Under the pieces are notes generated by a model, which had not been told where the DNA came from, made no database searches, and worked only from the letters and a program-made list of their open reading frames with translations. A stretch of DNA of 64,000 nt from Triatoma infestans (lineage: Eukaryota > Arthropoda > Insecta > Hemiptera > Reduviidae), in NCBI GenBank assembly GCA_011037195.1, contig JAAEAF010002809.1:89579-153578 (forward strand), written 5' to 3'. Of the stretch, positions 44,706 through 55,767 are shown in pieces. The stretch's first letter is position 1. Each line of letters starts with the position of its first letter. Both the position numbers and the translations under genes were made by a program.

Positions 44706-45120
44706 ACCCAAACTTTCCAATTTTTCCCGGAAAAATGTTTCTAATAAAAGTGATAAATATTTATGAGGTTTAATAGTAGACGAAATTTGAACAAAATAAT
44801 TAAAGCCATTTTTGAGAAAATTGCGTAAAACTGAACAAAAAACAAAAAATTTAGTAAAGTGGCATTTCCGGTTGATGGATTTTATTTAAAAAATTTCGTG
44901 TCAGATGCGGTAGTAGTACCTAAACGATACATCAAGTTTGAGCTTCTTGAGATTTTCGTTATTTTTGAGATATTTTGTACATAGAAGGCACAAACACACA
45001 GACAAACTGACAGACGGACGGAAACACACTAAAAACATTTTTTTCCCGTTGTAAACTCAATTTCGCAAATTTGACACGATCGAAATAGTTCCTCTTCCTA
45101 GGAGTGAGAAAAAGTAAAAA
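44706..45120 (-). repeat. Family A repeat copy
   Basis: Blocks: 'ccggaaaaatgtttctaata', 'ccatttttgagaaaattgcg', 'ttagtaaagtggcatttccg', 'gttgatggattttat', 'gtcagatgcggtag', 'cctaaacgatacatcaagtt', 'tatttttgagatattttg', then 'cacacagacaaactgacaga', 'aactcaatttcgcaaatttg', 'cacgatcgaaatag' and 'aagaaaaagta'-like end. It is the best single copy for reading the block order. Confidence 0.8.
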
Positions 45121-45360
45121 TCTGGATTGGATTACTCAAAAGACATTTTCTGTTCTATTATCTCAACATTTATCGACAAATTTCTTTTAGACATGGAACT
45201 TTTAATAAACCTTTATTAGATGTTTATGAAGGACAAGAATTACAGAACCGAACTATCCTCTTACAATTCTTGATATACCAATTATTAAAGCTAAGGGTAC
45301 TGCAAGCGCTTTATAGTTGAACAAACAAGAGAAAGAGAAGTGAAAGATCAGCGAGCGGTG
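45121..45360. other. Short gene-free spacer
   Basis: Nothing recognised. Confidence 0.4.
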
Positions 45361-45575
45361 TAACAGACTAGACTGGCCTTCCTGAGGATTGAAGATACTA
45401 TTTCTATAAGTAGAAAATTTCACCGCTCATGGTGGTTAAACGAATCCCTGAATTCCCCTTCTTTGGTTTTGTTAGGCGGATCTTGATTTTTGTAGGGTAA
45501 ATGTTAAGATAGTTCTTGTAGGAGGTGCTGACGAATCGGTAGACATCTAGATAATTCCTTGTGTCCGTGAATCCA
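45361..45575 (-). repeat. Family A internal part, left of the nested insertion
   Basis: Collinear with 26700-26945 ('gccttcctgaggattgaaga', 'ccccttctttggttttgtta', 'ggtagacatctagataattc', 'tgtccgtgaatcca'). Confidence 0.75.
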
Positions 45576-46284
45576 TAGGGCGTGGGTATGTGGCGTCACC
45601 ATCGCCCATCCTTGGGGTGCAATCAGCCTCTAGCTCTCCAGGTTGGGGAATCCCTCACCCCTCCTAATCCAATCCTGATCCTTTCCCTTTGCAGGGTTGC
45701 CTGCAAGTTACCTGGGTTGCTGAAATCCCTGTGCTTGAGGCAATGGACAGGAATCAGTAGATGGAATCTGTAGATCCATTGGACATGCGATCAGTCACGC
45801 TAGGTCGTTAGAGCTGAAATACTGAACTACAGGCGCAAGCTAGTTTCCGAGCCAATTGCTTGCAATTGAGGTAGGATTCGTAATGGCCGTGGTTTAACCA
45901 ATAACTCCAATGACCGAGGTCATGAGTTGAGCGGGAAGGAGACTCGCAATATAAATTGAACCCCGGTGCCAGCCCGTAGCTGGAAGCGCATTTGCTGGGT
46001 GTGCGCGTTACCAGAGCCTGCTAGGGAGCGCCTTCTCTAGCTTCTGGGAGTGGAGTGTGACCACTATGTGGGAGCACTCTGCACGCTAGTTGAGCGTATC
46101 TCAACCTGCCCATAAATGGGTCATAGCACTTCTGCTATGGTCTGGTATTGCACTAAAAGTGACATCCCTTTCTTGTTAAATAATTCCATTGCTTGCAACG
46201 GGGGACCAGTAAATCCCAAGAGGGTAGGAAAGGTCTTTAAAGATCCCCTCAGTACCAAGAGGAAAAAGGGGAATACGGGAAGAA
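45576..46284 (+). mobile_element. 709-bp insertion with 14-bp target duplication, unassigned
   Basis: Flanked by 'tgtccgtgaatcca' (45562-45575) and 'tgtccctgaatcca' (46285-46298, one mismatch); the uninterrupted site is at about 26928-26942. The insert is clearly richer in G and C than its surroundings, starts 'tagggcgtgggtatgtggcg' and ends 'ggggaatacgggaaga'. It resembles a LINE 5' UTR in composition, but no ORF2 motif is present and no recognised tRNA boxes. Possibly a non-autonomous element moved by LINE machinery. The short open frames at 45582 and 46116 have no domain. Confidence 0.75.
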
Positions 46285-46298
46285 TGTCCCTGAATCCA

Positions 46299-46930
46299 CC
46301 ATATCCTTAACTATATAGATTGTGGCCGTATATTATGGTTAGATGTTGGTGTGAAAGTCAAATATGAGACTAGACTATATTGTAGACCCCCATGGCGCTG
46401 CTATTAAGTCTCAAAAATACTGGTTGTGAATTACAAAGAAACCTAAAAAATTTTGGTTTTGGTTTGTGACCACCAGAATCCACCTAAAATAAATTTTTCT
46501 GGATAAAATGTTACTAACAAAAATTATAAAATCGTATCAATGAGAGTCTAATATTTCTCTAAACATTTCAAACTATTTGGAAATCTATTTTGTAAAGACG
46601 TACTTCCGGTTGATCAATTTTTTTCAAACTTGGAATTGTATTGATGCTATTAATATACACTAATGTTATACACGTGGTAGAAGCGTACATTGTGCTGAAG
46701 TAGTACTTTAGAAGGAAGCAAGACGCTAGTTACTATTCAGAACCGCCAAAAAAATCAATTCCAGGGAATGTTTAGAATAAAAGTGATAGGCCATTATACA
46801 TGCATTAGTATCCAAACGTTAAAGAAACTGGTTTCAAAAAATCAGAAAAAGTGAGAACAAAAATTCAGTAAAGTCGCTTTTCCGATTGATGGATTTGGCC
46901 CGAAATGTTCGAGTAGTTGCGGTGGCGACA
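46299..46930 (-). repeat. Family A, right of the nested insertion
   Basis: Collinear with 26945-27700: 'cttaactatatagattgtgg', 'gatgttggtgtgaaa', 'gacccccatggcgctgctat', 'aatactggttgtgaatta', 'aatccacctaaaataaattt', 'tatcaatgagagtctaa' (the uninterrupted site for the 27210 insertion), 'acgtacttccggttgatcaa'. Confidence 0.75.
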
Positions 46931-47420
46931 CGTAAAGGAGTGAGATTCCTTTTTTTTTTTTTTTTTTTTTTTGAGATATTTCGTCACACTTAGGCCACAC
47001 GCTAAAAGCAATCTTTCGTATTCAGTAGTACTTGGGATATGTAATTTCTGAGAAAGCTCAGAGAAAGTAAAAAAAAAACTTTCTCTAACAGCAATAAGAG
47101 AAAGTAAAAAAAAAATCAAGAAAGTATTCGGATCCTCGCTAAACTATATACTTCTAGGAACTTTGTTAATCCATTTTAATCGTCCCTAACCTGATTTAAA
47201 TAATTAAAGCATATACTAAAATTTAAGTTTAAAATTACGGTTTCCAAAGTATTTCCATATTGTAAACACAAATCTGCTTGAAAGAAAGCCGATAGATATT
47301 TAGAAGTTTTATTTGAATGGCAAATTACAGAGAAGCTTGTATAGTCGTTGTCACGTTAAATGCGAGCAACATTAGCAATAGTGACTGACTGACAGTTATT
47401 GCTATAATGCTATTCTTGGT
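46931..47420 (-). repeat. Long repeat, inverted partner of 41870-42420
   Basis: Holds a T tract (46950-46971), the hairpin 'actttctctaacagcaataa' with 'gagaaagt' (47080-47107), then the complement of the 41905-42190 sequence. Divergence is moderate (roughly one difference in eight by eye). Confidence 0.7.
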
Positions 47421-47714
47421 TTCACTAATAGCAGAAATGTTTAAATAATCATTAATAAGCAATACTCTTTGTTACTCCATGGGCAACGGTGATTTGTTTG
47501 TGAAGATTAAATTCTTCAACTTTATGATATTGATGGTATTAATATAATACATTAAAAAAAAAAAAATTACTGGAATACTTAAAGAATTCATGGAATGCTA
47601 TGTAATATATGGCAATTCTTATTAATGTAATTGCAAGCGATGCTTTTAAATATTTTATGGATAATAGTTGATACTGTATTCCAGAATCATTGTATTTATT
47701 ATTTATTTTTATTT
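47421..47714. other. Gene-free stretch
   Basis: AT-rich, nothing recognised. Confidence 0.4.
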
Positions 47715-47825
47715 TATTTTATATCTAAGCATGTCAGCATCTGTGATCATTGGCGTTCGGAGCCTTCTGGGCGCACTGTCAGCCTCCGGACAGTGTTCTC
47801 TTGTTATAGATGTAATGGTAGGAAA
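47715..47825 (-). mobile_element. SINE family 1 fragment
   Basis: 'catgtcagcatctgtgatca', 'cggagccttctgggcgcact', 'cagcctccggacagtgttct' match the 3' body of 21110-21342 in the same orientation. The tRNA-like head is missing. Confidence 0.75.
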
Positions 47826-49959
47826 TGCGTGATAAATGATTCGCACAATTGTTACTTACAATTTTTATTTACACCGACTTCTTGGGTGGGAAAATTATAA
47901 ATCAAGTGTAATCTTATCAAAAACTCAACTTGTCTTCGAATTGGACCCGCATTTTCTTCACTTCTTCTGTCACATCTTTGGGAAGTTAGGCCGAGCTTGT
48001 TGCTTAAACTGGAAGCGTTGGCTTTGCTTAGCGCATGTCCATGTGTAAGATATTGCAACAGTATGCTATACTGTGGTAGAGATAAGTAACATGATATCAG
48101 TAGCACTGTTATGTGGTAGAGGTAAGAAGGTAAGATGTTTCATCACAAATGACCAACATAATCTCAGACATTGCCCGGCATTATAGATCAATCACATAAG
48201 CAAAAACTGACAGGATAGCATTATTCTCTTACAGAAATAAACAAAGTACGTAAATTAAAGGAGTAGTGGAAATATCATTCCAATCTTATTCATTTCCTTC
48301 CTCGCCTTTGAATTCACCTCGAAATGAATGAATCATTCTAAAAATAAATATTTCATTGGTTGATTTGTTTTATTGTTGTTTTCTTTTTATTTAATGAAAA
48401 ACCAACAAGCTATTTTAACAATACAATTTTCCATGAATCCTTCTTTTATTAAAAGAATTCTTGCGCGCGTTGGTCGCAAATCAGGCAGTAGCTCCCCTTG
48501 ATAACCCCCCTATAGAGAGCTCTACAGTTCACCAGTGAAGAGCAGTGTTGATGTTCGGAACAGTGCCTGAAGACCGAACGGAGTGCACATCTCCGGGCGA
48601 TGGCTATAAAAAAAAAATCGCTAGATGGCGTTTGTTGGTTAATTTGTCAAACGTATATAGAGATATCTCTGAGTGACCTTGGTCACCAATAAGGTATTTA
48701 TTGCCCATAATAATAAAACGGATTATTCTCGTTCTTATCGCTGCAGCTGTTTAGCAGCTGCACTAACCTTGTTCGTAACACCTACATCTGTGAGTGGATT
48801 GTTCTGGTGATTGTTTAAAAAAAAGTCTTAGGTTCAGTAAAGTTGCAATGACGTTAGACTTTAGAGTTTCCCTGCAAGGACTTTACACTGTATAATTTAT
48901 AGTGAGAGTATGATAGCGTGGGAAGAGGGTGTCAGACTGGCTGGTAGTGTGACGGGTTAAGATCGTTGACGTGACGTTGAACGTTGACGGTTGTTGGAAT
49001 AAATAAGCTTGAATCAGAGTATGTGAGCGGTCAGGGATCCTTTTTGTGCAGCCAGCTGGACTAGTCCCTTACTCTCTTAAACTTCTCGTTCCAAATACCA
49101 TATGCGCTCCTTAATTTGCCCCCTCTACGATTCTTGAGGTGGGGAAACACGTGGTCAATTACAGTTGTTATATATCAGATTTACGTATCTTTTCTTTTAT
49201 TACAATATTGTTTTCTATTAATAGTGACCTTTTCAGTTTATTTCAATTTTTCAGAGTTTACGTTTCAGTTTATCTAATTCAAACCTTTTCCGCTGATTTA
49301 CTCTTTTATCTTGGAATCCCCGCCTCACCACTGAACGTTCGTCTCAGAGGCGTCCTCAAAGGCAATTTTGGGAATCTGTTCATTAATTATTTCCCTTCAC
49401 CTCTGATAACCTTCGGCTATATGGCGCGCGAAGTAGATTTTATACATTAAACGGTCTAAAAATTTACATATATTTTCTAGCTCAGGTTATAAAGAATAAA
49501 AGAGATGGTAAAAAAATAAAAACCACTTATTAAAGGTGCATTAAACAATAAAAAGTAAATTAATTTCTAAATAAGAAAATCTAAGAAATATAGTTATGTA
49601 AATAAAATAGGTAAATATTTATGTGATCCAGAAGGAAAGGTCATGTAACTTTCAGGTGTATATGACACACACGATTCCCACATTGGTTTTCTTGGATGAA
49701 TAAAAGAAGTTGAATAGGCACCATAGTTCGTAGTACCATTATTATATTTCTTTATTTGCATCATTTATTAAAATTATATTGTTAGAAATATATTCTACGT
49801 TTTATGTATTTCCATTTCGTTTGCCAGTGAAAATTCGAATTTATTTAAATAGAATAGTGGTTATAAATAGTATTAGTAGAATTCATATAGTAATTTTCAT
49901 TTTAAGTTTATACGTATTATTATTTCATTTTTGAAATGTTTTGTTTATTACCAATGATG
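47826..49959. other. Gene-free stretch, unassigned
   Basis: Short open frames at 47631-48106 and 49139-49450 have no recognised domain. A stretch at 48633-48780 begins TGTTGG, has TATATAG and AATAAAA and ends GTAACA, which could be a short LTR, but there is no target duplication. 48890-49090 is GC-richer and unassigned. Confidence 0.4.
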
Positions 49960-50350
49960 GCTGGTGTGTGTGTGTGTGTTTGTGTATGTGAACAGCATAG
50001 CTCAAACAGAAATATCGCCAAAATTTGAAACTTGACATTCCGTTTGGGTAACACAATGAGATTCGACAGGAAGTAAACTGACAAAATTCAGTTTTTTAAG
50101 AGTTTCTCAAAACCGGATATATTGATTTTTTATTATTTTTAATTATAAAAAGGTACAACTTTTATTTCAAACATTTCTCCGGAAAAATTCATTTAAGATG
50201 GCTTTTAGAAGGGGGGTTGGGGTTGTTTTGCTTTTCTCTAAAGTGCTATTTTATTTAAAGTTTATTATGTGATTTCTTCATCTAAATAATATTAATCGGA
50301 ATTAAATATACTGTGAAAATACCAATTTTGAGGAAAATCTGTTGACCGGA
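49960..50350 (+). repeat. Family A repeat, single-module copy
   Basis: Starts with (GT)n and 'gaacagcatagctcaaacag', then 'gaaacttgacattccgttt', 'cgacaggaagtaa', 'caacttttatttcaaacatt', 'tctccggaaaaattcattta', 'cttttctctaaagtgctatt' and 'aaaatctgttgaccggaagt'. It matches the first module of 57215-58081. Confidence 0.8.
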
Positions 50351-50363
50351 AGTGGGTTTTTGT

Positions 50364-50590
50364 CCTCACGCGTTGGTGTAGTGGCTAGCGCACTCGCCTT
50401 TCGTGCGAAAATTTAGGGTTCCATTCCTGTGAGAGCAAAGTCGGTTTTGACCCAGCATCGTGATAAAAAGAGAGAATCTACAATTAGTAGCGCCCTAGGT
50501 AGCTGCGGCGTGCTTTCCACGCGCCCCCTATTCAAATCGCCGTCTGGCAAGCCTTTGCCCTTCATGGGCTGTTGCGCCATAGGGTTTTTA
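50364..50590 (+). mobile_element. tRNA-derived SINE (family 2)
   Basis: The head reads 'cgttggtgtagtggctagcg' (box A) and 'agggttccattcctgtga' (box B, usual GGTTCGANTCC), at tRNA spacing. The body has 'agctgcggcgtgctttccac', 'caaatcgccgtctggcaagc' and 'gggctgttgcgcca'. The body recurs at 51861-51957. It differs from SINE family 1 in both head and body. Confidence 0.75.
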
Positions 50591-50674
50591 GGGAAGTGTG
50601 TTTTTACTGAAGTTATTTCAGTTTTCTGCTTTTTTATTCATAAAAACACCGATGAATTTCATTAAATTTTTCGA

Positions 50675-50918
50675 AGATTAGGTCAATGGTATCGCACTGG
50701 ATTAGGAACGCAGAGGTCCCGGGTTTGAATCCAGCAGTGCTGACCTTAGACTTTATCGCCCTAGGAACCTCTTCCAGTACACTGCCCGGTGAAGGAGACT
50801 GTTGTCTGTACCGATAGAACCCAACCTGGAGTTCGGCACTACTGGAAAAGGTTCCAAACTTTTGGTAACCAGGGATTAGCCCTCTCCACAGACAATAAAA
50901 AAAAAATAAAAATAAAAG
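50675..50918 (+). mobile_element. tRNA-derived SINE (family 1) with A-rich tail
   Basis: Box A region 'aggtcaatggtatcgcactg', box B 'gggtttgaatccagc', then 'gaccttagactttatcgccc', 'taggaacctc', 'cactgcccggtgaaggagac' and an A-rich tail at 50895-50918. The minus-strand open frame 50634-50981 is a shadow. Confidence 0.8.
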
Positions 50919-51860
50919 TTTACAATCAATGAGAAAATTTAAGTTTTTAATTAACTGTTTGAATTTAACGGGATTATACAACTTGCAGTTAAAATTTAAC
51001 TATAACAAGCATACATGAAACTCGAAGTAATACTAATAAAATACCAAATGATTAGAAAGAGATGAACAAAAAAAAGCATGATATAATAGTAGATAATGGC
51101 GGCTATATTTTCTAATACAATATGAAAGTTGTATATTTTAATAGTGAAAGGGACATAGATAGTGTTGCTATGGCAATAAAAAGAAAGAAATAACGAAAGA
51201 AAAAGAGGTAAGTAGAGGGAGTGAGTGAGTGAGTTTGGTTTTGAGGCCAGAGAGAGCGGTTTGGTGCTGGCTTAGCGATAACGGGCTATGCCTAGAATAA
51301 CGAGTAGGCAGTCTTGCCTTTTATATGCTTCTCCTTTCTTCGCTGGGAGGATTTGGAGCAGCCGATGTTACTACTAGCTGTTTCTGTCACACCATACTTT
51401 TATTTTTATTTTATTTTTTTGTTTTGTTTCTTCTTCCAGTCTAACCATTATACGAATATTGTAAAAAGGAAATTCACATTTGATATAAAGATAAGTTGAA
51501 TATTTATAAAAGAATTTTACTGCACAGATTCTAATTTATTTGTTGGAAAGTTTATTACTCATCATTATTTTCTCAGATTGGCGTAAGAGGGGAGTAGTAT
51601 TTCATCATTACAAAATTATCGAAGTAAGTTATCACCGGAAATACATGTTTTGCGTTGTCTTGTTTGTGAAAGAAAACTATTGGTTTTTCTCTCTTTTCGC
51701 GTGTATCTGTTTGTGTGCATGTGTTTTGTGGAAGGAATGTGTTGTAATAGTAGCAGGAAATGATACTTGATTGGTGACATGGTATTATACCTTATAAACC
51801 ATGGAGCGTTAATTGCGATTCGTAAACTTTGATTTAGAAAAACTAAAGGTAAAAAGGCGA
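50919..51860. other. Gene-free stretch
   Basis: Short GAGTGA repeats at about 51212-51235. Open frames at 51314-51770 are low complexity and carry no domain. Confidence 0.45.
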
Positions 51861-51957
51861 GGGAACTGCGGCGTGCTTACCGTATGGCCTCCAATGCAAA
51901 TCGCCGTCTGGCAAGCCTTGGCCCATCAAGGGCTGCTACGCCACAGGTTTTAGGTTA
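51861..51957 (+). mobile_element. SINE family 2 fragment (body only)
   Basis: 'aactgcggcgtgcttaccgt', 'caaatcgccgtctggcaagc', 'gggctgctacgccacagg' match 50500-50590. The tRNA-like head is missing. Confidence 0.75.
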
Positions 51958-52139
51958 AGTTTATAACTGTTTAAATCGTATAATTTATGTAGGGTGTTGT
52001 TTATATGGCACTTTCCTGTTACTTTCTTACTGTACTTCCCTGTTTATATGGCAATTCTATGTTAGTTGTCCATGAATGTTAATGTACAATTTCATGTAAT
52101 ATCTAAGAAAAGTACCAGGTACTTCTCAGTTTAATTGAG

Positions 52140-52500
52140 TGTTTTTTTACAGTGATATTTGTTAATTTGTCTAGTTCGTATTCTGTAAAAAGCTAAAATT
52201 TTTGTCTGTGTCTTGGCTGCGTTGATGTTGTGTATTTCCAGTCCATGTTGTTTGTCTGTCTGTACATTTTGTTGTTTTTTTATTGTCTATTGGGAGTGGT
52301 AGAGTTGAGTAGCGATTAGTGTCGTCGTTAGTATGGCAGTAAGTATTAAAGAGGATCGGCCTGAGGATGGCATCTTGCAGAACGCCAGCTCGGATTCTTC
52401 TTTGGCTGTTAAGAGTGGATCCAATTTTTACTTGAAACCTGTTTTAGAGAAGTGACTGTAAGTGACTGTTGTTAAAAAGTTACCAGGAGATTGTAATCCT
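52140..52500 (-). pseudogene. Jockey-like LINE RT fragment
   Basis: Minus strand, about 52430-52330: VKIGSTLNSQRRIRAGVLQD then AILRPILFNTY, matching the S-x-x-x-x-x-x-A-G-V-x-Q-G-S-x-L-x-P-x-L-(F/Y)-N-x-Y block of Jockey-like RTs. The QGS triplet reads QDA. Shifted frames continue with INAAKTQ-like sequence, as expected after YADD, but the YADD block itself is not intact. It lies tail to tail with the plus-strand LINE at 52500. Confidence 0.65.
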
Positions 52501-53070
52501 ATCCGATAGTCAGGCCACTGAGGTCATCAGTTCAAAAATGGTATTGGAATGCCACGGCAAAGTCAGTGACCTACGTAGGAACTCTCTCTTAGGTGCCAGG
52601 GCATGATAGCATAGAAGGTAATGATAGATGACACTCTGGCAAGGAAAGTCGCTGTATGCTCCTTGTTGGGGCCAGAACCCTTTTGGGATAAGCGATCAGT
52701 CTCTCCGGAAAGAGCTCACAATTGAGAAGGAAGTGAAGAGAGGGCAGCTCTGGAAAACCCTCCCAGGACTAAAGCAAGGTAAGACGTGCCTGGCCATAAT
52801 AATCAACAAAAGTTCTAAGTGTGAATCAGTCTTAGAGAAAAAAGGTTTTGCTTTTGGGGAACCTGAAGAAATGAGGCTAGAACCCGATAGCATCAGCAGA
52901 TTCTGTGGGGAGATGAAGGAGACTCCAATAAACCTCCTAACAGACTGCAATATTATTATCTGTAAGCTCATAGAGAACATTTGTAAGCCTGGGTAGTTAC
53001 CAGGTGTTAGGTGCACCCAGGAGTGGGTGGCACAATAGACCTTTTTTGGTCGCAGTGCACTGTAAAAAAA
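52501..53070 (+). pseudogene. LINE 3' end with RNase H remnant (second copy of 3812-4440)
   Basis: 'DSQAT' at about 52507 is the D-S-x-A block of RNase H; next to it frames give SS, KMVLECH and the degenerate WVPGH-like LGARA region, then CGISDQSLR in one frame as SFGISDQSLRKELT. The frame 52628-52996 includes ISDQSLRKELTIEKEVKRGQ and RFCGEMKETPINLLTDCN, the Cys block. Ends 'ggtggcacaatagacctttt' and 'ggtcgcagtgcactg'. Shares these blocks in order with 3812-4440. Confidence 0.78.
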
Positions 53071-53864
53071 AAATCTAATGCAGCAAAATTGGTACGTTAG
53101 AAATTAATCTAAAAGGAAGGTTAATAATAATATAATTTTAAATGAATGCAATATTTTCTCAATATCTGGATTGTGAAAAAATATAATTTTTTTTTTAATA
53201 ATTTATTGTTGAGTTTCATAACTGCTACGTAAAAATAATTAAAAACCTCACTCTTGGCCGGAAATTATATCGATGAATGCCCAGAACGCCTGTCAAAGGC
53301 AATTTTATTAGGGGATGTACGGTCAGCCGATCGCGGTTTCTATAGGGATGTTACTGACATTAACAACCAGAGTCAGCCACCATCTGTAGATCCCCACTTT
53401 TAATTATTATGATGCTGGCTCAACAGAATTGGAACAGTACCGGAACTAACTTTGATTGTTTCAAAATGGGAGAAAGTTAAGCTAATATTTGTCTCCTATT
53501 CTGAACTAAATGTTTTGATAGAATTAAATGAAAAAGAATTAAAAATATATGTAAACTTTGTTTTGATTCTCTGTAGTAACTTCTAATTATTCAGATTTTG
53601 ACATTTTTAAAATCGATTTTACACCTGAAATACATGTTTTAAAGTTCTCTGAGTACCATATCGAAATAAAAAAGCAAATCAGAGAATTATCTTCATGTAC
53701 AGTTTACAGGAACTTCGGGTACAAAGTAAAATTTTTTATTATTTTTGCGTGCCTTAAAGCTTTATTGTATTGTTATGAGTAACACTTTAGTTAGTTTCTC
53801 ACAACGTTATGTAATTCTCTGTTTATTTCTCTTTGTTTTTTTATGTAGTTCTACAGGAAGGACA
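53071..53864. other. Gene-free stretch
   Basis: Includes 'acacctgaaatacatgtttt' (53620-53640), a weak family A block. Otherwise unassigned. Confidence 0.45.
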
Positions 53865-53955
53865 CTAAAATTTCCGAAACGTTGAATCAATTTTTAAAAA
53901 TTTAAAAGTTTTTTTTTTTTTTGGCCCCAGTCAACCAATATTTTGCTTGTTGTCG
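53865..53955 (+). repeat. Repeat end with GAAACGT motif, possible Penelope-like terminus
   Basis: 'ccgaaacgttgaatcaattt', a T tract and 'ggccccagtcaaccaatatt' followed by 'tgcttgtt'. The complement of 55590-55690 has the same series ('cgaaacgtcgattaatcttt', A/T tract, 'agccccagccaaataatttt', 'agcttgtt'). GAAACGT(T/C) is the 3' half of hammerhead motifs in Penelope-like elements; the upstream core is not recognisable. Confidence 0.4.
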
Positions 53956-54049
53956 TTTTATAAAGTTTGGAGGCAACAAAATATCGAGTAATAATTTATA
54001 TGTTCTAGAGAATAAGTCCCTATACTCTTTAACCTTTACTGTTCGTACA

Positions 54050-54770
54050 TACCTGAACCAACTTTAGCTACATACGCAGATGACACAATGATAGCCTCAA
54101 CTAACGACAACATTGACCACAAAGCATCACTGACTTACAAACAACTATAGATATCATAAGAAATTGGTTCCAAAAATGGAAACTACGTCTCAACACCACT
54201 AAAACAGAAGCAAAAATTTTTTCTCTTCGGAGATTTCAAAATGAATGCCTTCGGCGAATAAAACTAAACAACCAGGAAATACCGTGGAAACCTAAGGACC
54301 AAGGAGTGCGCTATCTTGGTGTAATCCACGACACAAGACTCACTTGGAGACTACACATTAACAACAAAATACAACAACCATACAGCCGACTGAAACAGTT
54401 ACATCCACTTATAAATAGAAAGTCGCCACTCAAACACTCCTATGCAGTACTTCTTTATAAGACGCTTTTCAGACCTCTGTTGACATACTCTTGCCCAGTC
54501 TGGATAACTGCCAGCAACATACTGATGAAACGACTTCAGACATTTGAAAATAAAGTGCTCCGAATTGCTTTAAGAGCCCCTTGGTTCACCAGAAACACAC
54601 AAATACACAGAGAACTAGACATTACAGCTATTCACACACACACACTCATGACTAAATTAACAGACAACTTCTTCCTTACAATTCACACACAACCCTCAAC
54701 GACCCATTACAACATAGGCCAACCTACTCAATCTAGAAGACTGAAACCGCGACTCTACCAAGATTTGTGA
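54050..54770 (+). pseudogene. Jockey-like LINE ORF2, C-terminal half
   Basis: Starts at the active site: PTLATYADDTMIASTNDN (YADD pair intact, near 54075), then WFQKWKLRLNTTKTEAKIFS, and the open frame 54306-54770 (154 aa): RYLGVIHDTRLTWRLHINNK, LLYKTLFRPLLTYSCPVW, LQTFENKVLRIALRAPWFTR, IHRELDITAIHTHT. This order (YADD, W-x-x-x-W, K-x-L-G-V-x-x-D-x-x-L-x-W-x-x-H, Y-K-x-x-x-R-P-x-x-x-Y) is standard for Jockey-like RTs. A frameshift lies between about 54130 and 54300. It ends at 54770. It is the best preserved RT C-terminus in the window. Confidence 0.85.
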
Positions 54771-55584
54771 ATAACATCTTTTACCTCAATTCTTTATGTG
54801 TAAAGCTCTTGGTGAGCTTTTTGTATAAAAAACACATTTATTGTACTTTGGAAGAACACTTACACAAAGAGAGAAATTACATGTTTAATAAAAAGTCCAA
54901 GTCTGAAGAAAATTTGGTGATTTGAAGAATGAAAATTACTGTGAAGAAAACTTTCACCAACAGAATTATTTTTTCCAGGTGAAAATCAAATTATATACTG
55001 CTGTGAAAACTCAATTTCTAAAATTGGACATGAATCGTAATATATTTATCTCATACCAGTCTAGAAAACTTAAGTAATAGGAAAAAGTAAAATAAAAATA
55101 AAAAAAAACTTACAGAAGTAAGAAACACTAAAAAAAAAGAAAATACAAAATTGGATAATTTTTTTTTATGGTCTCTATTTCTCTTGGTCTCTTGTTGACT
55201 GCATCCCGTTTATTATTTTTTGTATAAAATTTTATTTTAATTAAATATTGAATTCACATGTTTACTGTAGTTATTACGAAATTCTAAATAACTAATTTTC
55301 TTCACTTGAATTATTTTATAATTATATACATAAAAAAAAGTACTAGTGAAGTAATATCTATTTTTTCAGAAGGTCTTAAGCTATCAAATTAGGTTTCGTG
55401 AATATTTGGGAGCAGAATGAATAACCATTTCTTTTGTTTTGATTGTTTATATGTATGTGTTCAATTATCACTCTGCATGTAAAACATATAAATCTTACAG
55501 ACAAATAAATAAATAAATAAATAAAATAAATATAATTGTTGGTGAATATAAACATTTTTATTGTAAACAATATTTATGTTTGGC
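54771..55584. repeat. Stretch with a family A fragment
   Basis: 54880-55090 has 'gtccaagtctgaagaaaatt', 'gaaaactcaatttctaaaat', 'ggacatgaatcg' and 'aagtaataggaaaaagta', a diverged family A end on the minus strand. The rest is AT-rich with (AAAT)n at 55500-55530. Confidence 0.5.
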
Positions 55585-55690
55585 CGTTGTTAATTAAACA
55601 AGCTAAAAAATTATTTGGCTGGGGCTAAAGAAGAAAATTTTTATTTTTAAAAAAAGATTAATCGACGTTTCGTCCTTTGGAACTACAAAC
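55585..55690 (-). repeat. Repeat end with GAAACGT motif, second copy
   Basis: Minus-strand counterpart of 53865-53955; see the shared series described there. On this strand it reads 'ccaaaggacgaaacgtcgat'. Confidence 0.4.
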
Positions 55691-55767
55691 AAAAAATATG
55701 GAGATCAAGAAAATTGTATGATAACATTAAAACAACATATAAAAATTAAACAATATTAGAAAGATAT

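Noticed and set aside
48633..48780. Possible short copia-type LTR (TGTTGG ... GTAACA with TATA and AATAAA)
   Set aside because: Only 148 bp, no target duplication, no primer-binding site and no second copy in the window.
49139..49450. 103-aa open frame, possible gene
   Set aside because: Hydrophobic and Phe-rich but without recognisable domain, splice pattern or repeat match; no support.
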